From assembly GCF_008710095.1 (NCBI RefSeq), contig NZ_VYKJ01000028.1:1-16255 (forward strand): a stretch of DNA of 16,255 nucleotides. Direction: 5' to 3'. Positions 7,852-14,115 of the stretch are shown here, one piece after another. A program made the position numbers and the translations under genes. Source of the DNA: Affinibrenneria salicis (GTDB lineage Bacteria > Pseudomonadota > Gammaproteobacteria > Enterobacterales > Enterobacteriaceae). Below the pieces are notes generated by a model. The model made no database searches, was not told where the DNA came from, and worked only from the letters and a program-made list of their open reading frames with translations. Each line of letters opens with the position of its first letter. The first letter of the stretch is position 1.

Positions 7852-7870
7852 GCCTTATAGGTGTACACCT
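7830..7870. promoter_or_regulatory. Paired palindromic operators, probable RHH-protein binding sites
   Basis: GTGTACACCTATA (7830-7842) and TATAGGTGTACAC (7856-7868) are exact reverse complements 13 bases apart. Each arm contains the 8-bp palindrome GTGTACAC, and the right arm extends to the 12-bp palindrome AGGTGTACACCT (7859-7870). The left arm abuts the -35 element and fills the spacer; the right arm covers the predicted transcription start. The left arm also touches the RHH gene's start codon and contains its ribosome binding site. Palindromes adjacent to an RHH gene are the classic autoregulatory arrangement; binding itself is inferred. Confidence 0.72.
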
Positions 7871-7958
7871 TATCATGATGGCACCACTCTGGACAACGCC
7901 CCGGAAGTGCGGACACACCGCCGGAGCGTCTAACCACAACATTAAGAGGACTAATGCT

Positions 7959-8309
7959 ATGGCTAACGCTGATAGTAACACGAACACGTACCATGACTCA
8001 CTGCCGAATACCGATTGCCTTTATTCCGCCATGCGCGGCGCACTGGCCGATCTGGATTTTTCCGCTATGGACGATGACGCACGGATGCTGGCGGCGGATT
8101 ATTGCGAAGGCACCCGCGCCGGACTCTGCCACTGCCTGAATTTTATTGGCGACACGCTCGTGACCTTTGCCGATAACCAAGTACACGAATTCACGCCAGC
8201 AAGTCTGTGTCAATTAGGTCATAGCCTGATATCGGTAAGTTTGCTTATCCCCGCCCTTACGGATTTACAGCAACGCGCGGAAGCGCCAGCCCGCCGAACC
8301 ACGGACTGA
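7959..8309 (+). CDS. Unrecognised small acidic protein, 116 aa
   Basis: I do not recognise the family. The protein starts MANADSNTNTYHDSLPNTDC. It contains no lysine, 6 Arg against 16 Asp/Glu (net charge about -10), and five Cys, including an LCHC pair near the middle. It has no signal peptide; a hydrophobic stretch LISVSLLIPALTDL near residue 95 is more likely an amphipathic helix than a membrane span. I chose ATG 7959 because AAGAGGA (7944-7950) lies 8 bases before it; in-frame codons further upstream fall within the operator. It has its own promoter (7823-7851) and a strong terminator (8328-8361), so it is a single-gene unit controlled by the divergent RHH gene. Small acidic size and tight repression would suit a host-interaction or DNA-mimic protein, but that is only speculation. 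Confidence 0.72.
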   Translation: MANADSNTNTYHDSLPNTDCLYSAMRGALADLDFSAMDDDARMLAADYCEGTRAGLCHCLNFIGDTLVTFADNQVHEFTPASLCQLGHSLISVSLLIPALTDLQQRAEAPARRTTD

Positions 8310-8327
8310 ATTCACGAAAATTAGACT

Positions 8328-8361
8328 AAAGCCCTGTCATCTGTTGGTGGCGGGGCTTTTT
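8328..8361 (+). terminator. Rho-independent terminator of the 116-aa gene
   Basis: AAAGCCCTG (8328-8336) pairs with CGGGGCTTT (8351-8359) with one G-T wobble, followed by a run of five T (8357-8361). It begins 18 bases after the stop codon of the 116-aa gene. Confidence 0.8.
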
Positions 8362-8409
8362 GACACGTCAGCGACGGCCCATAAGGGTAGCAATCTGAGG
8401 TGGTTCACC

Positions 8410-8443
8410 AAAAAAATAGTGCCCACTTTTTAGCAAGCACTAT
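8410..8443 (-). terminator. Rho-independent terminator of the 67-aa minus-strand gene
   Basis: On the minus strand ATAGTGC (8443-8437) pairs perfectly with GCACTAT (8422-8416) and leads into a run of seven or eight T (complement of the A-run at 8410-8416). It starts 35 bases past the stop of the 67-aa gene and confirms that gene's direction. Confidence 0.82.
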
Positions 8444-8477
8444 CCTGCTCAACTTACGAAAATGCTTAATGAAACAA

Positions 8478-8681
8478 TCATTCAGTATTATCGGGTGTCC
8501 GGTAAATCTGCAACCAGTGACGCCCTGGTTTGCTGGTAGCCGGTGCTTGTTCGTTATCGCGAATTGTGCAGTATCGCCCGTATCGAGCTTGAACTGTATG
8601 ATTCGCAGTGTTCATTGTGACCTCCTGAAATGAGCCGCCATCACGGCCCACAACGTGGCCTGGAGCTACATAAATAGCCAT
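8478..8681 (-). CDS. Unrecognised small protein, 67 aa, monocistronic
   Basis: The minus-strand protein reads MAIYVAPGHVVGRDGGSFQE... and ends in HWLQIYRTPDNTE. I do not recognise the family. No signal peptide, membrane segment or obvious domain is visible; alternation of hydrophobic and polar residues (TVQARYGRYCTIRD, HWLQIYRT) suggests a small beta-rich fold. The evidence that it is a real gene is structural: AAGAGGAG (minus strand, 8694-8687) is 5 bases before the ATG, and a strong intrinsic terminator lies just beyond the stop at 8443-8410. A plus-strand reading of the same DNA (from 8400) has no ribosome binding site. It stands alone between the 116-aa gene and the second T4SS block, pointing away from both flanking plus-strand units. 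Confidence 0.7.
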   Translation of the reverse strand: MAIYVAPGHVVGRDGGSFQEVTMNTANHTVQARYGRYCTIRDNEQAPATSKPGRHWLQIYRTPDNTE

Positions 8682-9013
8682 ATTGACTCCTCTTACAAGT
8701 GGATTGCGAGCATATAAACCTTAATTTATTTATGGTCTTTACCATGAAAAATCAAGAGCTGAGCGCAAAAAACTTCAGCAGTGAAAAAACAACCTGCTGT
8801 CTACTGCCAACCGCCCCTTATGCGCGACCTATTGCCATGTATAAGGTTTCAATCTCTGTTTCATTTACGCAAAGACGTTGATCACGGCCATTTTTTCTTC
8901 ATCCGCCGACTGGTGAAAATTTTCTCCTCACGCTCTTATTCAGTTGTTTACTGCCCCACCATCCGCTTCCCGATTAAATCCCCCTGTCTGGTTCATTCAT
9001 TAGGGGGAACGCA
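8682..9013. other. 332-bp intergenic region before the second T4SS block
   Basis: I see no convincing gene here. Short open frames exist on the plus strand (from ATG 8744 or 8781), but they lack ribosome binding sites and have frame-shadow-like composition. It is more AT-rich than the flanking genes. It must contain the minus-strand promoter of the 67-aa gene and probably a plus-strand promoter for the genes from 9014, but I could not find a well-spaced -35/-10 pair. A small inverted repeat ATGGT/ACCAT lies at 8732-8745. Confidence 0.5.
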
Positions 9014-9421
9014 ATGCAAATCCGTTGTTTTTTAGCGCTGTTGACCGCGCTCGCTACGCAATCCGCCGCCGCGCAGATTGTTATCTACGCCACTGAAAAG
9101 TGGCCGGTAATGAGCCCAGAACCCGGCACGGTGGTGCAAATGCTGGAGGATGTACAAAAGCGGGAGCAGACGCTGTTCCCCAATCTACCTGCCAGCCCGG
9201 AACAGGCTGAACGGCAGGTACTACTGCGTATGCAACAGCCAGACTGGCAGGAACAGGAAGCACGGTTAACTCGCGCTTATCAGGCACTGATGGATGCATG
9301 GTCTCTGGGCATCGCCAAAATTCCGGCAGTGGTGTTTGAAGATAAATACGTTGTCTACGGCACCACGGATATTGGGATTGCGCGGCAAAAGCTGGAAGCC
9401 TGGCGGGAGCGGCAGCCATGA
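9014..9421 (+). CDS. ICE protein, TIGR03757/PFL_4709 family (DUF1525), TrbC-like
   Basis: A 135-aa exported protein with a signal peptide MQIRCFLALLTALATQSAAA (cleavage near residue 20). The mature part begins QIVIYATEKWPV, an N-terminal strand typical of the family, and ends with IAKIPAVVFEDKYVVYGTTDI (about 103-123). The IPAVV...YVVYG segment resembles the cis-Pro end of a thioredoxin-like fold as in F-type TrbC. The mature part has no cysteine, so it is not an active oxidoreductase. GGGGGA at about 9003-9008 is the ribosome binding site. It opens the second T4SS block, and its stop overlaps the start of the TraU-like gene by ATGA (9418-9421). Confidence 0.88.
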   Translation: MQIRCFLALLTALATQSAAAQIVIYATEKWPVMSPEPGTVVQMLEDVQKREQTLFPNLPASPEQAERQVLLRMQQPDWQEQEARLTRAYQALMDAWSLGIAKIPAVVFEDKYVVYGTTDIGIARQKLEAWRERQP

Positions 9422-10401
9422 AACTGCGCCGTTCGCTCTCATGCGCCTTATTAGCCGTCACGCTGCCCGCCGCTGCCATCACCACGCCGCAGATTATCGC
9501 TTCCTCACTGTCGCCGGACTGCCTGCGATATCGGGTAGTGGGGCTTTGCTACTGGCTGTTATGCACGCCCTGGGGCTGTAGCGTAAAAGTGTCCATAAAG
9601 GTTAAACACCATCTGCCCGAGCTGGTGGTGTCGGCTTACACCACACCCGGCGATAACCCGTGGCGGGAGATGGCCTTTATGGGGACTGCGGTCACTGGCG
9701 CCGAAGGCGGCGGCGACACCAACCCGCGTCCGGAAAACATCAAAACCAAAATTCGTTTCAAAAACGCCGACGCCATCGGCCACCCCGGCGGCGAGGTCTT
9801 CAATCGTTTTCTGAGCGCATTCGGTTACAGTTGCAGCAGCAATGTCGTCCCTTTCCAGCCCTACTTTATCAGCACCCTCGATACACTGGCCTGGCGCGGC
9901 GGCGTGCCGGAGATGCTTTATCCCGAAGCGTTAACTCCCGGTCTGCGTGAAGTGGGACAGACCGGCGATTTATGGGGCAACGTCTACCCCCGCACCGGCG
10001 CACTGGGACAACCCCACGATCACAAAGCCGCGGCGGTCATGGCGCAACGCGCAGCGGACATCGTCACCCGTACCGGCCAGTTACACGTCTATCTGCCGCT
10101 GACCGCCTCATCCCGTCCCGGTTACTGGCCGCCGTCCCCGGTGCAGGAAAACCGCTCCAACAATCACGGCTGGCAGATGCTCGTTCCCCAAACAAGCAAC
10201 CAGTGCATCACCTTTCCCGACCGCAGCATCAACGACACCTACGCCGACCGGCTTGCCATTGATGGCAACTACGCCTGGGCGCTCTGGCGTCCTTATTCCT
10301 GCTGCAAACGTCGCGGTCAGATATTTCTCGGCAGTACCGGAGGAGAATCCAATGAAACTGAAGTTCGCCCTGATCCCCCTATTGTCCTGCTTCCTCGGTG
10401 A
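9418..10401 (+). CDS. ICE protein, TIGR03756/PFL_4710 family, TraU-like
   Basis: A 327-aa periplasmic protein with a signal peptide (about residues 1-20, LPAAA before ITTPQ). The mature part is Cys-rich: DCLRYRVVGLCYWLLCTPWGC carries four Cys within about 20 residues near the N-terminus, and NQCITF and YSCCKRRG occur near the C-terminus, suggesting several disulfides. This N-terminal pattern with VKHHLPELVVSAY is diagnostic of TraU/PFL_4710. TraU is needed for DNA transfer and mating-pair stability in F-type systems. The C-terminal 50 bases overlap the start of the next gene, more than at other junctions here. All family features look intact. Confidence 0.92.
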   Translation: MKLRRSLSCALLAVTLPAAAITTPQIIASSLSPDCLRYRVVGLCYWLLCTPWGCSVKVSIKVKHHLPELVVSAYTTPGDNPWREMAFMGTAVTGAEGGGDTNPRPENIKTKIRFKNADAIGHPGGEVFNRFLSAFGYSCSSNVVPFQPYFISTLDTLAWRGGVPEMLYPEALTPGLREVGQTGDLWGNVYPRTGALGQPHDHKAAAVMAQRAADIVTRTGQLHVYLPLTASSRPGYWPPSPVQENRSNNHGWQMLVPQTSNQCITFPDRSINDTYADRLAIDGNYAWALWRPYSCCKRRGQIFLGSTGGESNETEVRPDPPIVLLPR

Positions 10402-11734
10402 CATCGTGCTGGCAGCTGACGACAGCTACAGTCTGGAACAACGTGGCGCTATTGCGGACAGCCTTTATTACCAGATCGGCGGCGGGTCGGTGATCACTCC
10501 CGCCCTGACGCGCCGCAACACGCAGCTACTGAATATGCAACTGGGCTGGAACGCCGATCTGATGTGCGGCAATTTTGATATCAGCACTACGGTCAAAAAC
10601 CAGCTTAACGGCGTCACAAGCGGGTTTCAGGATCTGATGGGGCAGGTTATCCAGAATGCCACAGGGGCCGTGGCCAGTCTGCCCGCGATGATCATCCAGC
10701 GAGCGAACCCTCAGCTTTATGATTTGCTCACCAACGGCATCCTACAGGGGCGGCTAGACTTTGATAAATCCATGCTCAGTTGCCGCAGGATAGCGGAGAA
10801 AATGACCGACTTTGCTTCCGGCTCGACATGGACGCAAAGTGCAAAAGCCGAAAATTACCAGACCGTCTCCGCCAGTGAAACCGATGCGGTACGCGCGGAG
10901 CAGCAGGCCAGTCGGGAAGCGGCTAAAAAAGGAAAAACCTGGGTGGGCGGGCAAAAACGCGGCGGCGCTGGTCAACGCCCCATCAAACTTATCGGCGATA
11001 CCGTCAAAGCGGGCTACAACCTCCTGAATCAGCGTGACGTAACGGATACCAGCAGCGTCTCAGGCTCCTGGTGCAAAGGCGAGCTTTGTCAGGTTTGGGA
11101 AAAACCGGAAGAGGCCGCCGCCTGGACAACGCGCATTGTTGGTGAACAGACGATTAATGTCTCTCCCGATAATGATGCCGCCGGCAACAGCGAGAATAAA
11201 ACCGGCGCACAGGCGGGCGTGGGACTTTCCCCGCTGATAGAAGAAGAGCAGGAGAAAATCGCGCAGGTACTGGCCGAACTGGTTAACGGTTCGCTTCGGC
11301 CCACGCACGAGAATCTGTCCAAAGCCAGCGGCGGCAAGCTGTTGCTCACACGTGGCGTGATAGAGGCATTGAAAGACGATCCCGACGCCCTGGTGCTGAC
11401 ACAGCGATTATCGGGAGAAATGGCGCTCGCCAGGGTAATGGAACAGGCGCTGATGGCCCGCCGCACCCTGCTGGCCGGGATGCGCGAGCCCAATATCGCC
11501 AGTGAAAAAGAAGCGCAGTCACAACTGGGACAGACCGCCTTGCAACTCGATCAGGAACTGAACCAGTTACGCCTCGAAATGGAGATGCGCCGAGCGCTGG
11601 CGGATAACGCCAGCAGCGTCATTCTGGAACGTCAGTCCCATCGCAATCTGACGCAGGGGCAGACTATTGATACGCATGATGACATGGATAGTCGCATCAA
11701 CAAACTGAATAACCCGGAACTGGAGAGCCACTGA
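10352..11734 (+). CDS. ICE protein, TIGR03755/PFL_4711 family, TraH-like
   Basis: A 460-aa exported protein beginning MKLKFALIPLLSCFLGDIVLA, a signal peptide cleaved near residue 21. It continues with YYQIGGGSVITPALTRR and LGWNADLMCGNFDISTTVKNQLNG, which are typical of the TraH-related family. The second half contains Glu/Gln-rich helices (about 330-440). Cys residues in the first 150 residues and WCKGELC later could form disulfides. The frame is open from 10253, but ATG 10352 is the start: GGAGGAGA at 10339-10346 precedes it and the signal peptide begins there. It overlaps the TraU-like gene by 50 bases and the next gene by ATGA. TraH-like proteins act in pilus assembly at the envelope. Confidence 0.9.
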   Translation: MKLKFALIPLLSCFLGDIVLAADDSYSLEQRGAIADSLYYQIGGGSVITPALTRRNTQLLNMQLGWNADLMCGNFDISTTVKNQLNGVTSGFQDLMGQVIQNATGAVASLPAMIIQRANPQLYDLLTNGILQGRLDFDKSMLSCRRIAEKMTDFASGSTWTQSAKAENYQTVSASETDAVRAEQQASREAAKKGKTWVGGQKRGGAGQRPIKLIGDTVKAGYNLLNQRDVTDTSSVSGSWCKGELCQVWEKPEEAAAWTTRIVGEQTINVSPDNDAAGNSENKTGAQAGVGLSPLIEEEQEKIAQVLAELVNGSLRPTHENLSKASGGKLLLTRGVIEALKDDPDALVLTQRLSGEMALARVMEQALMARRTLLAGMREPNIASEKEAQSQLGQTALQLDQELNQLRLEMEMRRALADNASSVILERQSHRNLTQGQTIDTHDDMDSRINKLNNPELESH

Positions 11735-12057
11735 TGACCTTCTCCCGAACCGGTAAAATACTGCTGTATGTTGTGGCGCTGATACTGGTTGCCGCGCTGA
11801 CGACCTGGCTGGGAATACAGCTAACCGGCAGTGAATCTGACTGGCGCCATTGGCTGTATCAGGCACGCTTCGGCCTGCTTTGCTGGCGTCTGGCATTGTA
11901 CCTCTGTCTGGCTGGCTGGCTCCTGGCTGTCGCTGCGCAGAAGGCTTCTACAACGTTATCCCGCCTACCCGTGCCTGTCGCTGCGTACCGCCTTCCTGTT
12001 TTTTCTGCTGGTCGCAGCCGCAGAATACAGCAATCTGGCATACCTCCGGGGAGTTGA
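11734..12057 (+). CDS. Small membrane protein, apparently frameshifted near 11908-11930
   Basis: As it reads, 107 aa: two membrane segments at about residues 8-28 and 46-67 (LLCWRLALYLCLAGWLLAVA), then a Ser/Arg/Pro-rich tail that looks out of frame. In the next frame the downstream DNA encodes RRRLLQRYPAYPCLSLRTAF followed by a third membrane segment LFFLLVAAAEYSNLAYL, and ends with TGA at 12062-12064, overlapping the TraG-like ATG in the ATGA manner used throughout this operon. Removing one CTGG unit from the (CTGG)3 at 11908-11919 joins the frames into a 108-aa three-helix protein. Either a slippage mutation, a sequencing error or, less likely, frameshifting explains it. A small membrane protein gene between the PFL_4711 and TraG genes is usual in these elements. 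Function unknown. Confidence 0.72.
   Translation: MTFSRTGKILLYVVALILVAALTTWLGIQLTGSESDWRHWLYQARFGLLCWRLALYLCLAGWLLAVAAQKASTTLSRLPVPVAAYRLPVFSAGRSRRIQQSGIPPGS
11908..11919 (+). repeat. (CTGG)3 tetranucleotide repeat at the frameshift site
   Basis: Three perfect tandem CTGG units, followed by CTCCTGG. Loss of one unit would restore the downstream reading frame of the small membrane protein. Three units are few for phase variation, but enough for an occasional slippage event. Confidence 0.6.
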
Positions 12058-12060
12058 CGC

Positions 12061-13569
12061 ATGACGGCCAATACCTATCTGGAATACTTCCTCACTCTGC
12101 TGGGCTGGCTCGCCAATAACGGCATCTGGTCGGTCATCACCGCGACCGGCCTGTTCGCCTTCCCGCTGCTGGCGAAGCTCATTGAAATCTGGCTAAAAGC
12201 CCGCAGTCAGGGAGCTGACGAGGGAAATCAGGGAGGACTGGCGTTAGCCTGGATGGAGCACACGGTCTACACCGCGCTGGTGGTCATCATGTTTGCCTGC
12301 GTCCCTCTGCTGGATGTCGATCTGTCCACTCTCCGCTATGATGCCTCTCGTATCTCGCAGTGTGGCCGCACCGTCGTGCAGCCCTCTGATTCGGGTTACG
12401 CCTCGCTGACTAACGAACTGGGCGGCAAAACCGCGGCGGTTCCGGTATGGTGGTATTTTATTCATGTCGTATCCAAAGGCTTTGCTAACGCCGCGGTCTC
12501 CACACTCCCCTGCTCTCCCGACCTGCGACAGATCCGCTTCGAGGTACAGCATACCCGCATCAGCGATCCGACGCTGGCGCAGGAGCTCCAGGATTTTGTG
12601 GAAGAGTGTTATGCGCCTTCCCGCGCCCGCCTGAAAAGACAAGAAGCCGGTCTGGCGCTGGATATCAGCGATGACGTGGCCTGGCCCGGCTCTTCTCACT
12701 TCCTGACGACGCCCGGCTACTACGATACCGATCACGCACGTTCGCCGCGAAGCCAATGGCCGTATGACGGCACCCGGGACGCCGGATTGTTTGATGCAGG
12801 CACCGGCGGCTATCCCACCTGCAAGCAGTGGTGGCAGGACGGTAGCATCGGCCTGAAAGATCGCCTGCTGGCGCTGGTTCAGCCTACCGTCTGGCAGCAG
12901 CTCAACACGCTGGGGCAACCGAAAAGCGTTTACGAAGCGTCAGTGCTGCGTTCTCTGGTCAGTCAGCGAAACATGCAGGCATCACAAAGTGGCTCCGTTT
13001 ACGGCGGATATGGCGGCAATGCCGGAATGATCTCGACAACACAAGCACTGACGAGACTAAGCAGTCTGACGGGTACCGCCGTGTCCAGTCTGGCGATGTT
13101 TCCGGCATTCGACAGCCTGCGCCAGGCGCTGCCGATGGTACAGGCCATTCTACAGATGGCGCTGGTGATCTGCCTTCCCATGGTCATTCTGTTCTCCGCC
13201 TATGCGCTGAAAACAGTGATCACACTGACGGCGGTGCAGTTCGCTCTGTTCTTCGTCACATTCTGGTGGGAGCTCGCCCGCTGGCTCGATAGCTGGCTGC
13301 TGATTGCGCTATACGACAGCAGTACCCACAGCAACGTTTCGCTGAATACGCTGAATTACGGATTCCAGAACAGCAGCGACGACATCATCGTCAACATTGT
13401 GATGGGTACCATGTTTCTGGTACTGCCGGCTTTCTGGATGGGGGCGCTGGGATGGGCGGGCATTGCGCTTGGAGGAGCTGTAGAGGGGGCAATACGATAT
13501 GGTGCCAATGATGCTCAAAAAGCAGGTGGAGCAGGTTCTGGAGCAATAATGCGTAATATAAAAAGGTAA
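12061..13569 (+). CDS. Conjugal transfer protein, TraG N-terminal domain family
   Basis: A 502-aa polytopic inner-membrane protein. Hydrophobic segments are at about residues 10-45, 70-90, 350-405 and 445-475; the middle (about 95-340) is periplasmic with Cys (SQCGRTV, STLPCSPD, EECYAP, YPTCKQWW). The start YLEYFLTLLGWLANNGIWSV and the segment AVPVWWYFIHVVSKGF match the TraG N-terminal family (PF07916). It lacks the long C-terminal entry-exclusion domain of F TraG, as is usual for the ICE-type version. It acts in pilus assembly and mating-pair stabilisation. It is the last gene of the second T4SS block; TAA at 13567-13569 directly abuts the stop of the convergent gene, and I see no terminator. 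Confidence 0.92.
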   Translation: MTANTYLEYFLTLLGWLANNGIWSVITATGLFAFPLLAKLIEIWLKARSQGADEGNQGGLALAWMEHTVYTALVVIMFACVPLLDVDLSTLRYDASRISQCGRTVVQPSDSGYASLTNELGGKTAAVPVWWYFIHVVSKGFANAAVSTLPCSPDLRQIRFEVQHTRISDPTLAQELQDFVEECYAPSRARLKRQEAGLALDISDDVAWPGSSHFLTTPGYYDTDHARSPRSQWPYDGTRDAGLFDAGTGGYPTCKQWWQDGSIGLKDRLLALVQPTVWQQLNTLGQPKSVYEASVLRSLVSQRNMQASQSGSVYGGYGGNAGMISTTQALTRLSSLTGTAVSSLAMFPAFDSLRQALPMVQAILQMALVICLPMVILFSAYALKTVITLTAVQFALFFVTFWWELARWLDSWLLIALYDSSTHSNVSLNTLNYGFQNSSDDIIVNIVMGTMFLVLPAFWMGALGWAGIALGGAVEGAIRYGANDAQKAGGAGSGAIMRNIKR

Positions 13570-13848
13570 TTAATCATCAGACAATCTGGCACCATTGTAA
13601 TAAAAACCTGGTCCTTCGGGGCCAGTATTCTTGTAGCCATTCAAATGTTCATCATCAGATGACTCAGGCAAAACTGTCAGAAAATTTGTTATCAATTCAC
13701 CGACCGGTACAGCCTGATCCTGCGACTCCGGCGCAAGCGATTGAGCATGGATTTGTTGCATTTGATGCATGGCTTCCCGGCATTTATCTTCATTAGTCCA
13801 TTCGTTATCCGGTGCGCTTTGCAGCCAGTTTTTGAGGCTGTTTTTCAT
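13570..13848 (-). CDS. Unrecognised acidic protein, 92 aa
   Basis: The minus-strand protein starts MKNSLKNWLQSAPDNEWTNE and ends GFYYNGARLSDD. I do not recognise the family. It is soluble-looking and acidic, with an N-terminal helix, a Met/Gln-rich helix (REAMHQMQQIHAQ), a short hydrophobic segment VGELITNFLTVLP and a Gly/Tyr-rich tail. ATG 13848 has GGAA upstream; a GTG two codons earlier is possible but too close to that site. The gene faces the TraG-like gene with stop codons touching, so each may be affected by the other's read-through. The start codon lies at the edge of an 8-bp inverted repeat (13848-13887), which suggests its own regulation. Coding status is supported by length, ribosome binding site and context, not by a known family. 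Confidence 0.65.
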   Translation of the reverse strand: MKNSLKNWLQSAPDNEWTNEDKCREAMHQMQQIHAQSLAPESQDQAVPVGELITNFLTVLPESSDDEHLNGYKNTGPEGPGFYYNGARLSDD

Positions 13849-13887
13849 GATCACATTCCGTTACCCGTATCCATCATAGTGTGATCA
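13848..13887. promoter_or_regulatory. Inverted repeat TGATCACA/TGTGATCA upstream of the 92-aa gene
   Basis: TGATCACA (13848-13855) and TGTGATCA (13880-13887) are exact reverse complements 24 bases apart, about three helical turns centre to centre. Each arm contains the palindrome TGATCA. A -10-like TATGAT (minus strand, 13878-13873) lies between the arms. It is a candidate operator and promoter for the 92-aa gene; no cognate regulator can be named. Confidence 0.45.
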
Positions 13888-13993
13888 AATCTTACCTCGC
13901 CGAACAAAAAATGCACAATTATTTCTCACTTTTCTGGTATTCAGTTGTTCGTAGCTCCACACAGTCCCGTAATCCATCATTTCCCGGCAAGTC

Positions 13994-14027
13994 GCTGCTG
14001 TCGCAGCACCCGGTGAACGCCGTTCAC
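13994..14027. repeat. Two adjacent dyad symmetries upstream of the RadC gene
   Basis: TGCTG (13996-14000) and CAGCA (14004-14008) form a small hairpin. Immediately after, GTGAACG (14013-14019) and CGTTCAC (14021-14027) form a 7-bp palindrome around a single C. Neither has a T-run. The region lies about 90 bases before the RadC start and may hold its promoter or operator; I found no convincing -35/-10 pair. Confidence 0.4.
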
Positions 14028-14115
14028 GCCCCCGAATGCTCATACACCTGAAAACGAGCGACGCCTTACGCGCTGGTGCATACCCTCCACATTATTCCTG
14101 ATACCGGAGACCCCT

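Noticed and set aside
7644..7994. 116-codon version of the RHH gene
   Set aside because: The extension would translate the operator and promoter region and the start of the divergent gene antisense; the RHH fold begins only after Met at 7829.
7644..8309. Toxin-antitoxin pair formed by the RHH protein and the 116-aa protein
   Set aside because: The genes are divergent rather than in one operon, and the 116-aa protein is acidic with no toxin motif; RHH repression of a neighbour is a simpler reading.
8400..8633. Plus-strand open frame of 77 codons
   Set aside because: It starts within the minus-strand terminator region and lacks a ribosome binding site; the minus-strand 67-aa gene explains this DNA.
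8781..9035. Plus-strand open frame of 84 codons before the PFL_4709 gene
   Set aside because: No ribosome binding site, overlaps the real start at 9014 in another frame, and composition is not protein-like.
10253..10351. Upstream extension of the PFL_4711 gene
   Set aside because: It would overlap the TraU-like gene by almost 150 bases and precede the signal peptide; GGAGGAGA before ATG 10352 marks the true start.
12244..12918. Minus-strand open frame of 224 codons within the TraG-like gene
   Set aside because: Antisense shadow; no ribosome binding site or domain, and the plus strand is a clear family member.
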